Of a stretch of 64,000 bases of DNA, positions 1-13,950 are shown one piece after another. Source of the DNA: Pseudacidovorax sp. NFM-22 (GTDB taxonomy: Bacteria; Pseudomonadota; Gammaproteobacteria; Burkholderiales; Burkholderiaceae_C). Position numbers and translations under genes: made by a program. Positions within the stretch are counted from its first letter, which is position 1; each line of letters opens with the position of its first letter. The stretch lies in the NCBI RefSeq assembly GCF_021401245.1, contig NZ_JACBFY010000010.1:118057-182056 (forward strand). Direction: 5' to 3'. Below the pieces are notes generated by a model that searched no databases, was not told the origin of the DNA, and saw nothing but the letters and a program-made list of their open reading frames with translations.

Positions 1-681
1 CTGCTCGTTGGAGCCGATGGCCTGCACGTAGCGGCCATAGGCCGTGCGGTTGAGGATCACGCCGCCCACCGCCGCCACCGCCACGAACACCCACACCGGC
101 ACCGGAATGCCCAGCAGGCTGGCGTAGTAGACCGGCGCGTACAGGTCCGACAGCTCGTTGTCGAGCGTGAGCGCGCCTCCGTCGGCGAAGTAGGTGAGGT
201 AGGCGCGGAAGATGCCGAGCGTGCCGAGCGTGACGATGAAGGGCTCGATGCGGCCCTTGGTGATGAGCAGCCCGTGCGCCAGCCCGAACATCGCGCCCAG
301 CACCACCGCCAGCGCGGCCCCGAGCACCACGGCCATCAACGGCGAGCCGGTGGCCGGCCCGGCCCAGTTGATGAACATGATCACGCTGCCCGCGATCAGC
401 GCCGCCATCGAACCCACCGACAGGTCGATGCCGCCCGAGATGATCACGAAGCACATGCCCACCGCGATGATGCCGATGAAGGCCGTGCGCGTGAGCACGT
501 TCATGGCGTTGTCCACGGTGGCGAAGTCGCTGTTGAGCGCGGCGCCGGCGACGCACAGCAGCACCAGCCCGATGATGGGGCCCAGGCCATGCAGGCGCTC
601 GGCCCAGCCCGGCCTGGCGGCGGCGCGATGCTGTGCGCCTTCGGCCGCGGCGGTGGAGGAAGAGGTGTCAGGCGTCGGCAT
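1..681 (-). CDS. Sugar ABC transporter permease, RbsC family (3' part outside window)
   Basis: Inner-membrane permease of a ribose/xylose-type sugar importer. The 227 residues in the window read as a polar N-terminus, then successive hydrophobic helices, with the family-typical stretch [14 protein letters not shown] followed by [18 protein letters not shown]. The start ATG at 681 overlaps the end of the ATPase gene by 14 nt, so the two are translationally coupled. The gene runs off the left edge, so its C-terminus and any binding-protein gene are not seen. The substrate cannot be read from the sequence. Family assignment is secure; the exact sugar is unknown. Confidence 0.9.
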   Translation of the reverse strand, partial: MPTPDTSSSTAAAEGAQHRAAARPGWAERLHGLGPIIGLVLLCVAGAALNSDFATVDNAMNVLTRTAFIGIIAVGMCFVIISGGIDLSVGSMAALIAGSVIMFINWAGPATGSPLMAVVLGAALAVVLGAMFGLAHGLLITKGRIEPFIVTLGTLGIFRAYLTYFADGGALTLDNELSDLYAPVYYASLLGIPVPVWVFVAVAAVGGVILNRTAYGRYVQAIGSNEQ

Positions 682-2194
682 GGGCTGTTCCCGTGGCATG
701 GGCGATGAGCTGTTCTTCGGTGAGGCCGTCGGCCGGCAGCGTGGCGACGATGCGGCCCGCACGCATGACGGCCACGCGGTGCGCGAGGCCGATGAGTTCC
801 ATCAGCTCCGACGAGATGACGATGACCGCCAGGCCCTCGCGCGCCAGGCGCTGCACGAGGAAGTAGATGTCGCGCTTGGCGCCCACGTCCACGCCCCGCG
901 TGGGCTCGTCGAGCACCACCACCTTCGGCCGGGGCTGCAGCACCTTGGCCAGCGCCAGCTTCTGCTGGTTGCCGCCGGAGAGCGAGGACGCCCGCACGTC
1001 CAGCGAGCCGGTGCGGATGCCGTAGTCCTTCACCGCCGTGTCGAGCGCGGCACGCTCGGCCTCGGGCCGCAGCCAGGGCCGGGCGTACTGGTCCAGTGCC
1101 ATCAGCGTGAGGTTCTGCCGCAGCCCGAAGGCCACGTGCAGGCCCTTGCCCTTGCGGTCTTCGCTGAGGTAGGTGAGGCCGTGGCGCGCGGCATCGCGCG
1201 GCGAGCGCAGCTGCACCGCGCGGCCCGCCAACTCGACCTGGCCGCGCCCGGCGCGCAGGCCCAGCAGGCCTTCGAAGAGTTCGGTGCGGCCGGCCCCCAC
1301 CAGGCCGGCGAGGCCGAGGATCTCGCCCGGCCGCACCTCGAAGCTGGCCTGCTGCGCCCAGCCGGGCACGTCGAAGCCCTGCACGCGCAGCGCGGGTGCG
1401 CGACCGGCCCGCACCGGCTCGCGCGGCGGATAGAGGTCGGCGAGCTCGCGGCCGACCATCAGGTTGGCCATCTGGTGGCGCGTGACTTCGGCCGTGGCCG
1501 CGCGCGTGACGAAGCGCCCGTCGCGCATCACGACCACCTCGTCGGTCACGCGCGCCACCTCGTCGAGCTTGTGCGAGATGTAGACGATGGTCACGCCGTC
1601 GGCCCGCAGCTGCGCGATGAGGCGGAACAGGCGCTCCGTCTCGCCCGGCGTGAGCGTGGCTGTGGGCTCGTCCATGACGAGCAGCCGGGCGCGCCGCGCG
1701 ATGGCCTTGGCGATCTCGACCAGCTGCTTCTCGGCCACGATGAGGCGCCGCACCTTGGTGGCCGGATCGACCGGCAGCCCCACCTGGGCCAGCGCCGCGG
1801 CCGCCTCGGCCTGCATGGCGCGCTCATCGAGAAAGAGCCCCTTGCGCTTCTCGTGCCCCAGGAAGATGTTGTCGGCCACGCTGAGGTCTTCGGCCAGGTT
1901 GAATTCCTGGTGGATCAGCACGATGCCCAGCGCCTCGGCATCGCGAGAGCTTCGGAAGGTCTGCGGCTGGCCGTTGATGCGCAGCACGCCGCCGCTGGGG
2001 CTCTCGTAGCCGGCCAGGATCTTCATCAGCGTGGACTTGCCGGCGCCGTTCTCGCCCAGCAGGCCGACCACCTTGCCCGGCGGCAGCGAAAAGCTCACGC
2101 CATGCAGCACCTGCACCGGGCCGAAGGCCTTGGTGATGGCATCGAATTCGACGGCGACGCCGGTCGTGTCGGGGGCGGTGGTCATGGTCGGCAT
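668..2194 (-). CDS. Sugar ABC transporter ATP-binding protein, RbsA/MglA family
   Basis: Double-ABC ATPase (508 aa, normal length) that powers the sugar importer with the adjacent permease. The N-terminal half has Walker [10 protein letters not shown] and Walker B LLVMDEP, but its signature is degenerate ([14 protein letters not shown]). The C-terminal half has the family-typical altered Walker A (VGAGRTE), an intact LSGGNQQK signature and [11 protein letters not shown]. That asymmetry is normal for carbohydrate uptake ATPases. The start at 2194 is chosen because AGGAG lies 7 nt upstream; an upstream in-frame extension would run into the ROK gene. It sits 13 nt after the ROK regulator in the same operon. 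Confidence 0.93.
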   Translation of the reverse strand: MPTMTTAPDTTGVAVEFDAITKAFGPVQVLHGVSFSLPPGKVVGLLGENGAGKSTLMKILAGYESPSGGVLRINGQPQTFRSSRDAEALGIVLIHQEFNLAEDLSVADNIFLGHEKRKGLFLDERAMQAEAAAALAQVGLPVDPATKVRRLIVAEKQLVEIAKAIARRARLLVMDEPTATLTPGETERLFRLIAQLRADGVTIVYISHKLDEVARVTDEVVVMRDGRFVTRAATAEVTRHQMANLMVGRELADLYPPREPVRAGRAPALRVQGFDVPGWAQQASFEVRPGEILGLAGLVGAGRTELFEGLLGLRAGRGQVELAGRAVQLRSPRDAARHGLTYLSEDRKGKGLHVAFGLRQNLTLMALDQYARPWLRPEAERAALDTAVKDYGIRTGSLDVRASSLSGGNQQKLALAKVLQPRPKVVVLDEPTRGVDVGAKRDIYFLVQRLAREGLAVIVISSELMELIGLAHRVAVMRAGRIVATLPADGLTEEQLIAHATGTAHADA

Positions 2195-2207
2195 GGCGGG
2201 CTCCTGT

Positions 2208-3410
2208 TCACGGTGCCACGCCGCGAGCGCGCAGCGTCTCGTGCATGGCCAGCACGCCGGCACCGGTCACGCCGGCGTCGGTGCCCAGGGGCGTGTACTG
2301 GATCTCCAGGTGCCGCGTCGACAGGGCCAGCGAGCGCTGGTAGACGCTCTGCCGCACAGCCGCCAGGAACAGCGGGCCGATCTGCGTGATGCCGCCGCCG
2401 ATGAACACATGCGAGGGATTGAAGAAGTTCACCACCGAGGCCAGCATCTGGCCGATCAGGCTGCCGGCGCGCTGGATGATGGCGTTGGCGGCCACGTCGC
2501 CCGCGCGGCTGGCGTGGCCCACGTCGATGGCTTCGATGCGGCCCTGGGTGCGTAGCACCGCTGCGAGCGCCGGTGATTCGCCCCGCTCCGCCGCCGCCTG
2601 CGCCATGCGCACGATGGCCGGGCCGGCCGCCATCGCCTCGACGCAGCCGACGTTGCCGCAGTGACAGCGCGGCCCCTGCTGGTCCACGCAGATGTGGCCC
2701 ACGTCGCCGGCCGAGCCGGCCGCACCGCGGTAGACCTCGCCATGGCACACGATGCCGCAGCCGATGCCGGTGCCCACCTTGATCACCAAAAAGTTGGAGA
2801 GCCCGCGCTGCAGCCGCCACAGCTCGCCCAGCGCCATCAGGTTGACGTCGTTGTCGACGAAGACGGGCGCCGCATAGTCCTCGCGCAGGTAGTCGCGGAT
2901 GGAGAAGCTGTCCCAGCCCGGCATCAGCGGCGGGTTGACCAGCTGGCCGGCCTCGAAGTTGACCGGCCCCGGCACGCCCATGCCGATGCCCAGCACGCGC
3001 CGCGCCGGAATGCCGCGGGCCTGCAGCAGCTCGCGCAGTCGCTGGCGCACGCGGGCCAGCACCACGCCCGGGCCCTCGCGCACGTCGATAACCTCGGCAT
3101 GCCGCGCCAGCACCGTGAGGTCGGGCTGCATCACCGCGACATCCAGGCTGGTGGCGCCGATGTCCACGGCCAGCAGCACGCCCAGTTCGGCATGCAACTG
3201 CAGTTGCTCGGGACGGCGTCCGCCGGTGGAGGCGCGCGGGCCGGCCTCGGCGAGCAGCCCCTGCTCGATCAGGCCGGCGATCAGCGCATTGGCCCGGCTG
3301 CGAGAGAAGCCCAGGCGATCGGCCATGCCGTGACGCGAGCCGCCGGCCGACCAGAAAAGGGTCGACAGCAGATCCAGCTCAGCGGCAGAAAGGCCGTTCC
3401 AGGGCGCCAT
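2208..3410 (-). CDS. ROK-family transcriptional regulator / sugar kinase-like protein
   Basis: 400 aa. The N-terminal ~60 residues form a winged-helix-like DNA-binding region, which marks it as a NagC/XylR-type regulator rather than a plain kinase. The rest is a ROK fold: phosphate-binding DIGATS (83-88), DND at 186-188, and a complete zinc site at H239 with C249, C251 and C256. The start at 3410 has GGAG 10 nt upstream; an in-frame upstream region is rejected as it covers the promoter. It is first in the operon with the sugar ABC genes, so it probably represses them in response to the imported sugar. The retained aspartate leaves some kinase activity possible. Confidence 0.88.
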   Translation of the reverse strand: MAPWNGLSAAELDLLSTLFWSAGGSRHGMADRLGFSRSRANALIAGLIEQGLLAEAGPRASTGGRRPEQLQLHAELGVLLAVDIGATSLDVAVMQPDLTVLARHAEVIDVREGPGVVLARVRQRLRELLQARGIPARRVLGIGMGVPGPVNFEAGQLVNPPLMPGWDSFSIRDYLREDYAAPVFVDNDVNLMALGELWRLQRGLSNFLVIKVGTGIGCGIVCHGEVYRGAAGSAGDVGHICVDQQGPRCHCGNVGCVEAMAAGPAIVRMAQAAAERGESPALAAVLRTQGRIEAIDVGHASRAGDVAANAIIQRAGSLIGQMLASVVNFFNPSHVFIGGGITQIGPLFLAAVRQSVYQRSLALSTRHLEIQYTPLGTDAGVTGAGVLAMHETLRARGVAP

Positions 3411-3436
3411 GCGGCGTTGTCTCCGTGTTCTTTGTG

Positions 3437-3456
3437 GCCATCCTTGAACGGATGGC
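3437..3456. promoter_or_regulatory. Inverted repeat in ROK leader (candidate operator)
   Basis: GCCATCC, 6-nt spacer, GGATGGC: a perfect 7-bp inverted repeat. It lies just downstream of the predicted -10 and within the 5' leader of the ROK gene. A position at about +7 to +25 suits autorepression or a leader hairpin. No binding evidence is available from sequence alone. Confidence 0.35.
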
Positions 3457-3468
3457 AAAGTGGCACGG

Positions 3469-3497
3469 ATGCTAGGCGGCCGACTTTGCACGGACAA
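3469..3497 (-). promoter_or_regulatory. Candidate sigma-70 promoter for the ROK-sugar ABC operon
   Basis: On the minus strand TTGTCC (3492-3497), an exact 17-nt spacer and TAGCAT (3469-3474); each hexamer matches the consensus at 4 of 6 positions. The transcript would begin near 3462, about 50 nt before the ROK start codon. Confidence 0.45.
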
Positions 3498-3519
3498 GAC
3501 CAAACTTCGGCCACAAAAA

Positions 3520-3538
3520 GGCAAAAGCGGTTTTTGCC
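3520..3538. other. 7-bp inverted repeat upstream of the ROK promoter
   Basis: GGCAAAA, loop GCGGT, TTTTGCC. It lies about 22 nt upstream of the predicted -35 and between that promoter and the atp terminator. It could be a second regulator site or part of the atp 3' region; nothing distinguishes these. Confidence 0.25.
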
Positions 3539-3575
3539 ACTCCCTTTTGTCCCCTCCCGCGGCGAGCACAAAGAA

Positions 3576-3605
3576 AAAAGCCAGTCAGCGAACTGACTGG
3601 CTTTT
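3576..3605 (-). terminator. Intrinsic terminator of the ATP synthase operon
   Basis: A 13-bp perfect stem (AAAAGCCAGTCAG with CTGACTGGCTTTT) closed by a four-base loop lies 40 nt after the atpC stop. On the minus strand it is followed by a T-rich run. The A-flanked stem could also work in the other direction. Confidence 0.87.
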
Positions 3606-3644
3606 CTTGGGAGGCAAGGGCGCGGCGTTGGTGCCGCAGGGCCC

Positions 3645-4064
3645 TCACTTCTTCTGGCGGTACTTGCGCAGCGCGGCCAGCTGAGCGGCCATCACGGCCA
3701 GCTCCGACTGGGCCATGGCGATGTCGATCTCGCTCTTGGCGTTCTTGAGGGCTTCCTCGGCGGCGCTCTTGGCAGCGTTGGCCTTCTCGTCGTCCAGGTC
3801 CTTGCCGCGGATGGCGGTGTCGGAGAGGACGGTCACGCAGTCGGGCTGCACTTCGAGGATGCCACCGGCCACGAACACGAACTCCTCGCCACCGTCGGCC
3901 GTCTCGATGCGCACGGCACCGGGACGGATGCGCGTGATCAGCGGCGTGTGGCGCGGGAAGATGCCGAGCTCACCGGCTTCGCCGGGCAGCGCGACGAACT
4001 TCGCCTCGCCCGAGAAGATGGACTCCTCGGCGCTGACGACGTCGACGTGAATGGTGTTTGCCAT
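3645..4064 (-). CDS. atpC: F1Fo ATP synthase epsilon subunit
   Basis: 139 aa, normal length. It is the central-stalk subunit that links gamma to the c-ring and can inhibit ATP hydrolysis. It starts [19 protein letters not shown], the usual beta-sandwich opening, and ends in an alanine/lysine-rich helical hairpin. The ATG at 4064 is chosen because it starts the conserved domain; in-frame codons upstream would overlap atpD. It is the last gene of the operon, 14 nt after atpD and just ahead of a terminator. Confidence 0.97.
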   Translation of the reverse strand: MANTIHVDVVSAEESIFSGEAKFVALPGEAGELGIFPRHTPLITRIRPGAVRIETADGGEEFVFVAGGILEVQPDCVTVLSDTAIRGKDLDDEKANAAKSAAEEALKNAKSEIDIAMAQSELAVMAAQLAALRKYRQKK

Positions 4065-4078
4065 GGGTGACGCGCCGA

Positions 4079-6422
<2,344 letters not shown>

Positions 6423-6442
6423 AGCGCTCTATGCCTCTCGGA

Positions 6443-7996
<1,554 letters not shown>

Positions 7997-8046
7997 GACT
8001 CTTTCCTTCTTTCAATCGGGTGTAAGGACGCGCGCCACCAGCCGGG

Positions 8047-8577
8047 TCAGGCGGTGAGCGCCGCCTTCATTTGTTCGAGACGGGCCTTGACCGAGGTGTC
8101 GAGCACTTCGTCGCCGACCACGGCGCGGATGCCGCCGATGAGCGACGGGTCCAGCTCCACGCGGGTGGTCAGCTTGCGGCCGAAGCGGCGCTCCAGTGCG
8201 GCCTGGACTTCGCCCAGGGCCGGGCCTTCGATCGGGAAGGCGCTGAAGAGCACGGCATCGGCAGCGCCGCTGGCGGCGTTCTGCAGGGCGCGGAACTGCG
8301 TCGCCACTTCCGGCAGCGCAGCCAGGCGGCCGTTGTCGATCACGGCGTGCAGGAAGTTCTGGCCCTGCTGCGGCAGGCCGCCCGGCACCATCCCGGCGAT
8401 CAGGTCGAACACCTGCTGCGAGGACACCTTGGGGCTGGCTGCGAATTGCTGCAGCGGCGCGCTGCCGGCCACCTGGGCCAGCGGCTCCAGCCATTCGGCC
8501 GTGGCCTGCACGTTGCCGGCAGATGCCTTGTACAGCGCCTCGGCGTAAGGACGGGCAATGGTGGCGAGTTCGGCCAT
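8047..8577 (-). CDS. atpH: F1Fo ATP synthase delta subunit
   Basis: 176 aa, usual size. It is the peripheral-stalk cap joining F1 alpha to the b subunits. The N-terminal helix-bundle signature [15 protein letters not shown] is present, and the C-terminal part keeps the [19 protein letters not shown] motif typical of delta/OSCP. It begins 10 nt after atpF, indicating coupled translation. Confidence 0.96.
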   Translation of the reverse strand: MAELATIARPYAEALYKASAGNVQATAEWLEPLAQVAGSAPLQQFAASPKVSSQQVFDLIAGMVPGGLPQQGQNFLHAVIDNGRLAALPEVATQFRALQNAASGAADAVLFSAFPIEGPALGEVQAALERRFGRKLTTRVELDPSLIGGIRAVVGDEVLDTSVKARLEQMKAALTA

Positions 8578-8587
8578 CGATTCGTCC

Positions 8588-9058
8588 TTACAGCTCGGTC
8601 TTCAGGCGATTGAGCAGGTCGGCATGCACGTTGGCATCGACTTCCTTGCGCAGGATCTGCTCGGCGCCCTTGACGGCCAGCGTGGCGACCTGCTCGCGCA
8701 GGACTTCACGGGCACGCACGGACTGCTGCTCGGCCTCGTCGCGCGCGGCGGCCACGATCTTGTTGGCCTCCTCGGTGGCGCGGGCCTTGGCCTCTTCGAT
8801 GATCTGCTGGGCGCGGCGCTCGGCATCGGCCAGGCGATTGCTGGTCTCGGTGCGCGAAGCCTGCAGCTCCTGCTCGACGCGTTGGTTGGCGGAAGCGAGT
8901 TCGGCCTTGGCCTTCTCGGCGGCCGCCAGGCCCGCAGCGATCTTTTGAGCCCGTTCATCCAGCGCCTTTGCGATCGGCGGCCACACGAACTTCATCGTGA
9001 ACAGCACGAGCAGCAAAAAGACGACGGCCTGAACGAACAGGGTTGCGTTGATGCTCAC
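8588..9058 (-). CDS. atpF: F1Fo ATP synthase b subunit
   Basis: 156 aa. One N-terminal transmembrane helix (about residues 5-25, [14 protein letters not shown]) is followed by a long charged, alanine-rich helix that dimerises as the peripheral stalk. This single-TM plus coiled-coil layout is the family norm. It lies 37 nt after atpE. Confidence 0.96.
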   Translation of the reverse strand: MSINATLFVQAVVFLLLVLFTMKFVWPPIAKALDERAQKIAAGLAAAEKAKAELASANQRVEQELQASRTETSNRLADAERRAQQIIEEAKARATEEANKIVAAARDEAEQQSVRAREVLREQVATLAVKGAEQILRKEVDANVHADLLNRLKTEL

Positions 9059-9095
9059 GACAACACCTTTCTACAGACGGTGTGGACGAAAAGGA

Positions 9096-9362
<267 letters not shown>

Positions 9363-9431
9363 GATGAAAGGCAAGAGAGGGGAAAAACGAAACGAGAGGA
9401 AAACCGGGAGCGTGAGGGCCGAGGCGGCCCC

Positions 9432-10310
9432 TCAGTGGGATTCGTGCGCCTGGCCCAGGTAGATGAGCGTCAGCATCATGAAGATGAAGGCCTGCAGCGT
9501 GATCACCAGGATGTGGAAGATCGCCCAGATGGTGCCGGCAATGATGTGCCCGATGGGCAGCAGCACACCCGACAGCGAGGCCGCCATGGCGCCACCCATC
9601 AGGGCGATCAGCATGAAGACCAGTTCGCCCGCATACATGTTGCCGAACAGCCGCATGCCATGCGAGATGGTCTTGGCCAGGTATTCGATGATCTGCATCA
9701 GCAGGTTGATCGGCCACAGCAGGGGGTGGGCACCGAAGGGGGCCGAGATCAGCTCATGGCCCCAGCCGCCCAGACCCTTGATCTTGACGCTGTAGATCAG
9801 GCACAGCAGCAGCACCGAGGTCGACAGGCCCAGCGTGGTGGACAGGTCGGCGGTGGGCACCACACGCATGTAGGCATGGTGCGGGTCGTGACCCATGGCG
9901 GCGTAAGCCTTGGACCAGATCGCCGGCAGCAGGTCGACCGGCAGCATGTCCATGGCGTTGAGCAGGAAGATCCACACGAACACGGTCAGCGCCAGCGGGG
10001 CGATGAACTTGCGGCTCTTGGCGTTGTGGATGTTGGCCTTGGCCTGGTTGTCGACCATCTCGACCAGCATCTCGACCGCGGCCTGGAAGCGGCCCGGGAC
10101 GCCGGCCGTGGCCTTGCGCGCGGCGAGCCACAGCACGAAGCAGCCCAGCGCGCCGATTGCCAGCGCATAGAGCACGGAGTCGAGGTTGATGACACCGAAG
10201 TCCACGATGGCCTTCTGGACCACGGGCTTGAGGCTCCAGTCCACCTGCCAGTGCTGCAGGTGGTGGACGATGTACTCACTCGCGGTCGGGGCGTGTCCTT
10301 CGGCGGCCAT
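9432..10310 (-). CDS. atpB: F1Fo ATP synthase a subunit
   Basis: 292 aa membrane subunit carrying the proton half-channels. The essential arginine is R220 in GMRLFGNMYAGE. Five or six hydrophobic segments are visible, with the family stretch KFIAPLALTVFVWIFLLN. Its length suits proteobacterial forms. It begins 26 nt after atpI. Confidence 0.97.
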   Translation of the reverse strand: MAAEGHAPTASEYIVHHLQHWQVDWSLKPVVQKAIVDFGVINLDSVLYALAIGALGCFVLWLAARKATAGVPGRFQAAVEMLVEMVDNQAKANIHNAKSRKFIAPLALTVFVWIFLLNAMDMLPVDLLPAIWSKAYAAMGHDPHHAYMRVVPTADLSTTLGLSTSVLLLCLIYSVKIKGLGGWGHELISAPFGAHPLLWPINLLMQIIEYLAKTISHGMRLFGNMYAGELVFMLIALMGGAMAASLSGVLLPIGHIIAGTIWAIFHILVITLQAFIFMMLTLIYLGQAHESH

Positions 10311-10336
10311 CTTTCAGGGTCTTTTCTCTAAAACAG

Positions 10337-10825
10337 TCAAATACGGTTCGATTTGCGGGGCCGCATGACCAGCGCGAGCCAGTACATCTTGAGCGCGACC
10401 ACCGCACCAGCCAGCAGAGCCAGCCAGTGAATTCCCTCGATCAGCCACGGCGCCGCAGCCAGCAGAGCCACGGTCAGCGCGATCTTGATCAGTTCCCACA
10501 CCATAAAACCCAGCATGGCCGCCGACTGCGACACGCCACCACGCATGCGACCCATGGCACGGGCGAACAGCGCGGCGGGCACAGCGACCGCCATGGCTCC
10601 GTAGAACGCGGACACCGCCGCCACCGGCCGTTGCGTCCAGCCCCAGGCCACCGCTGCCACGATCAACCCCGAGGCGATCTGGGCCCCGACCACCCACCAG
10701 GGGGAGAGTTCGGGATGGCGCTCGCGAAGCCGCTGGGCCTCTTCGGCAGTCAGCAGGGTGAAGCTGTCTTCGTCAGCTTCCGCGGGCTCGGTGTCGACCG
10801 TGCGGATCGGGGCCTTGGTTGTCAT
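10337..10825 (-). CDS. atpI: ATP synthase assembly protein AtpI
   Basis: 162 aa inner-membrane protein with a ~40-residue acidic N-terminal tail and four hydrophobic helices. It is first in the atp operon, the usual place for the factor that helps c-ring assembly. Weakly conserved at sequence level; the call rests on helix pattern and position. Confidence 0.85.
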   Translation of the reverse strand: MTTKAPIRTVDTEPAEADEDSFTLLTAEEAQRLRERHPELSPWWVVGAQIASGLIVAAVAWGWTQRPVAAVSAFYGAMAVAVPAALFARAMGRMRGGVSQSAAMLGFMVWELIKIALTVALLAAAPWLIEGIHWLALLAGAVVALKMYWLALVMRPRKSNRI

Positions 10826-10880
10826 TCGAATGGCAGCCGTCGGTCCAAACGGTCAAGTGGAGAAATCTACAAAGCCACTC

Positions 10881-10886
10881 ATTATA
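10881..10886 (-). promoter_or_regulatory. -10 element of the atp operon promoter
   Basis: A perfect TATAAT on the minus strand, 55 nt upstream of the atpI ATG, in the intergenic space divergent from the aminotransferase gene. The best -35 is poor (TGGCCT at 18 nt). A start near 10874 would give a ~50-nt leader. Confidence 0.6.
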
Positions 10887-10942
10887 GGTAGCAAAAACAC
10901 GTAGAGGCCAGCCCAGAGTGGTGCGCCTTCGATAATCGACCC

Positions 10943-11818
10943 ATGCCTGCTGCCACGCCCCTGCCCGAATCCCTGTGCCATCTCGATGGCGAATACCTGC
11001 CGCTGCGCGACGCCAAGGTGAGCGTCCTGGACCGCGGCTTCATCTTCGGCGACGGCATCTACGAGGTCGTGCCCGTGTACGAGGGCCGCCTGTTCTGCTT
11101 CGACGAGCACATGGCCCGCCTGGAGCGCTCGCTCGACGAGCTGCGCATTCCCAACCCGCACGACCGCGGCGGCTGGCGCACCATCGCGGAGCGGCTGATC
11201 GAGGCCTCGGAGCGCTCGCCCTCCCAGTCGCTCTACATCCAGATCACCCGCGGCGTCGCCATCCGCGACCATGCGATGCCTGCCGGCCTCATTCCCACGG
11301 TCTTCGTGATGCTCAACCCGCTCAAGCCGGTGGCCGACAAGGCCCGCGCCGAGGGCGTGGCCTGCGTCACGGCCGAGGAATTCCGCTGGCAGAAGGCCCA
11401 CATCAAGAGCACCAGCCTGCTGGGCGCCGTGCTGGCCCGCCAGATCAGCGTCGAAGCCGGCGCGGCCGAGACGCTGATGTTCCGCGGCGAACTGCTGAGC
11501 GAGGCCTCGTCCAGCAACGTCTGGGTGATCAGGGACGGCGCCGTCGCCGGCCCCGTGCCCGACCACCGCGTGCTGCGCGGCATCCGCTACGGCCTGCTGC
11601 AGCGGCTGTGCGAATCGCGCGGCATTCCCTTCGCGCTGCGCGACATCACCCGCGGCGAAGTCTTCGCCGCCGACGAACTGCTGATCTCCTCGGCCACGAA
11701 GGAGATCGTGCCCGTCACCCGCCTCGACGGCCGCCCGATTGGAAAGGGCGTGCCCGGCCCCATCTACCAAGCCTTGTATGCGGCCTACCAGGACGCCAAA
11801 CAGGAGCCCCAGCCATGA
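10943..11818 (+). CDS. Class IV aminotransferase, probable D-amino acid aminotransferase
   Basis: 291 aa PLP enzyme of fold type IV. The catalytic lysine is K155 in [12 protein letters not shown], and the fold IV motif SSSNVWVI is present. This family includes D-amino acid aminotransferase, branched-chain aminotransferase and aminodeoxychorismate lyase; length and the N-terminal segment [17 protein letters not shown] favour D-amino acid aminotransferase. It overlaps the DUF493 gene by 4 nt (ATGA) and heads the lipoate operon. A GATAAT lies only 6 nt before the ATG, so a leaderless transcript is possible. Substrate specificity is inferred. Confidence 0.85.
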   Translation: MPAATPLPESLCHLDGEYLPLRDAKVSVLDRGFIFGDGIYEVVPVYEGRLFCFDEHMARLERSLDELRIPNPHDRGGWRTIAERLIEASERSPSQSLYIQITRGVAIRDHAMPAGLIPTVFVMLNPLKPVADKARAEGVACVTAEEFRWQKAHIKSTSLLGAVLARQISVEAGAAETLMFRGELLSEASSSNVWVIRDGAVAGPVPDHRVLRGIRYGLLQRLCESRGIPFALRDITRGEVFAADELLISSATKEIVPVTRLDGRPIGKGVPGPIYQALYAAYQDAKQEPQP

Positions 11819-12114
11819 CCGACACCCCCGACACCCCCGGCTCGACCGACCCGCGCAAGGATTCGCTGATCGAATACCCCTCGCGCTTCCCCATCAAGGT
11901 GATGGGCGCGAAGGTGGACGGCTTCGTCGGCGCCGTGACGCACATCGCCAAGCAGTTCGACCCCGACTTCGACGCCGGCACCATCGAGCTGCGCGACAGC
12001 CGCGCCGGCAACTACCTGGGCGTGACCATCACCATCACCGCCACCAGCCGCGAGCAGCTGGACGAGCTGTACCGCACGCTGTCCTCGCACCCGATGGTCA
12101 AGGTCGTGCTGTGA
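11815..12114 (+). CDS. DUF493 (YbeD-like) protein
   Basis: 99 aa soluble protein of the YbeD family, an alpha/beta ACT-like fold often found beside lipB. The conserved opening [11 protein letters not shown] and the ending [18 protein letters not shown] are intact. It overlaps the gene before by ATGA and the lipB GTG by 4 nt. Position suggests a regulatory role in lipoate synthesis, but no activity is established. Confidence 0.88.
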   Translation: MTDTPDTPGSTDPRKDSLIEYPSRFPIKVMGAKVDGFVGAVTHIAKQFDPDFDAGTIELRDSRAGNYLGVTITITATSREQLDELYRTLSSHPMVKVVL

Positions 12115-12833
12115 GCGCCACCGGCGGCGAGGCCCAGGCCGCGGAAGCCGTGCGCCCTGCCCCACCCCAGCCCGAGTGGCTGGGCCGGGTCGACTACGCC
12201 CCCACCTTCGCCGCCATGCAGCGCTTCACCGCCGAGCGCACGCCAGAGACGGCCGACCGCCTCTGGCTGTGCGAGCACGACCCGGTCTTCACCCAGGGCC
12301 TGGCCGGCCGGCAGGACCACCTGCTGCTGCCGGGCGACATTCCTGTCATCCAGACCGACCGCGGCGGCCAGGTCACCTACCACGGCCCGGGCCAGGTGGT
12401 GGCCTATCCGCTGCTCGACCTCCGGCGCGCCGGCTACTTCATCAAGGAGTACGTCTACCGCATCGAGGAATCGGTGATCGCCACGCTGGCCCACTTCGGC
12501 GTGACGGGCCACCGCGTGCCCACGGCGCCGGGCATCTACGTGCGGCTGGACGATCCCTTCTCGCACGCGGCGCTGACCGGCCCCATGCCCGGTGGCGACC
12601 CCTTCCGCGGCCTGGGCAAGATCGCCGCGCTGGGCCTGAAGGTCAGCCGGCACTGCACGTACCACGGCGTGGCACTGAACGTGGCCATGGACCTGGAACC
12701 CTATTCGCGCATCAACCCTTGCGGCTACGCAGGGCTGCGCACGGTCGACCTTTCTACAATCGGCGTCCCCGTGGCCTGGGACGATGCCGCCCAGGTACTG
12801 AGCCGGAAGCTGCAGGCCTACCTCCTGCCCTGA
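12111..12833 (+). CDS. lipB: Octanoyl-ACP:protein N-octanoyltransferase
   Basis: 240 aa. It moves octanoate from ACP onto lipoyl domains, the first step of lipoate assembly. Motifs: [12 protein letters not shown], the conserved lysine in [10 protein letters not shown], and the catalytic cysteine in INPCGYAGL. The GTG at 12111 overlaps the DUF493 stop and gives the usual length; longer in-frame starts would lie inside the preceding gene. A loop of about 15 residues ([16 protein letters not shown]) is somewhat longer than in E. coli. lipA follows 31 nt later. Confidence 0.95.
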   Translation: MSATGGEAQAAEAVRPAPPQPEWLGRVDYAPTFAAMQRFTAERTPETADRLWLCEHDPVFTQGLAGRQDHLLLPGDIPVIQTDRGGQVTYHGPGQVVAYPLLDLRRAGYFIKEYVYRIEESVIATLAHFGVTGHRVPTAPGIYVRLDDPFSHAALTGPMPGGDPFRGLGKIAALGLKVSRHCTYHGVALNVAMDLEPYSRINPCGYAGLRTVDLSTIGVPVAWDDAAQVLSRKLQAYLLP

Positions 12834-12864
12834 CACCGCCCGGCCCCTCCCAGAAAGCCTCCCA

Positions 12865-13872
12865 ATGAGCTCCTCCGAAGTCGTCCGCGACGCCCAGAGC
12901 GCCGACACCTACAACCCGCTGGCCAAGCAGAAGGCCGCCGCCAAGCTCTCGCGCATTCCCGTCAAGGTCGAGCAGACGGGCGAGGTGCTCAAGAAGCCCG
13001 AGTGGATCCGCGTCAAGGCCGGCAGCCCGACCACGCGCTTCTACGAGATCAAGCAGATCCTGCGCGAATCCAACCTGCACACGGTCTGCGAAGAGGCCTC
13101 CTGCCCCAACATCGGCGAATGCTTCGGCAAGGGCACGGCCACCTTCATGATCATGGGCGACAAGTGCACCCGCCGCTGCCCCTTCTGCGACGTGGGCCAC
13201 GGCCGTCCCGATCCGCTGGACAAGGACGAGCCGCTCAACCTGGCCAAGACCATCGCCAAGCTGCGCCTGAAGTACGTGGTGATCACCAGCGTGGACCGCG
13301 ACGACCTGCGCGACGGCGGCAGCGGCCATTTCGTGGAATGCATCCAGAAGACGCGCGAGCTCTCGCCCACGACGCAGATCGAGATCCTCGTGCCCGACTT
13401 CCGCGGCCGCGACGACCGCGCGCTGGAGATCCTCAAGGCCGCACCGCCGGATGTGATGAACCACAACCTGGAGACCATCCCGCGCCTGTACAAGGAAGCG
13501 CGGCCGGGCTCCGACTACCAGTTCAGCCTGAACCTGCTCAAGAAGTTCAAGGCGCTGCACCCCAACGTGCCGACCAAGAGCGGCATCATGGTCGGGCTGG
13601 GCGAGACCGACGAAGAGATCCTGCAGACCATGCGCGACATGCGCGCGCACGACATCGACATGCTGACCATCGGCCAGTACCTCGCGCCCAGCAACAGCCA
13701 CCTGCCCGTGCGTCGCTACGTGCACCCGGACACCTTCAGGATGTTCGAGGAAGAGGCCTACAAGATGGGCTTCAGCCATGCCGCCGTGGGCGCCATGGTG
13801 CGCAGCAGCTACCACGCCGACCAGCAGGCCGGCCATGTGCTGGCGGGCGCCGAAGCCGCGCCTGCGGCCTGA
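12865..13872 (+). CDS. lipA: Lipoyl synthase
   Basis: 335 aa radical-SAM enzyme that inserts two sulfurs into protein-bound octanoate. The auxiliary cluster cysteines are C75, C80 and C86 ([12 protein letters not shown]). The radical-SAM cluster cysteines are C101, C105 and C108 (CTRRCPFC). The C-terminal RSSYHA serine motif is present. It is the last gene of the operon. A TACAAT (12755-12760) inside lipB could add an internal promoter, but no -35 is clear. Confidence 0.97.
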   Translation: MSSSEVVRDAQSADTYNPLAKQKAAAKLSRIPVKVEQTGEVLKKPEWIRVKAGSPTTRFYEIKQILRESNLHTVCEEASCPNIGECFGKGTATFMIMGDKCTRRCPFCDVGHGRPDPLDKDEPLNLAKTIAKLRLKYVVITSVDRDDLRDGGSGHFVECIQKTRELSPTTQIEILVPDFRGRDDRALEILKAAPPDVMNHNLETIPRLYKEARPGSDYQFSLNLLKKFKALHPNVPTKSGIMVGLGETDEEILQTMRDMRAHDIDMLTIGQYLAPSNSHLPVRRYVHPDTFRMFEEEAYKMGFSHAAVGAMVRSSYHADQQAGHVLAGAEAAPAA

Positions 13873-13950
13873 TCCGCCTGCGTCGCTTCTTCGCATGAGC
13901 CCGGCTGCCGCGGCCGCGCGCACGGCCCTGCCGGCAACCGAAGCGCGCGC

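Noticed and set aside
668..2194. Degenerate first signature and second Walker A of the sugar ATPase as a sign of a broken gene
   Set aside because: This asymmetry is normal for RbsA/MglA-type double ATPases.
10931..10943. GATAAT just before the aminotransferase ATG as a firm leaderless promoter
   Set aside because: Spacing fits, but no -35 is recognisable, so it is only mentioned in the gene entry and not listed as a feature.
10975..11814. Upstream extension of the DUF493 frame through the aminotransferase gene
   Set aside because: Arg/His/Pro-rich and out of frame with a real enzyme; the ATG at 11815 gives the normal family length.
12755..12760. TACAAT inside lipB as a promoter for lipA
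   Set aside because: No -35 at 16-18 nt and the tight operon explains lipA expression.
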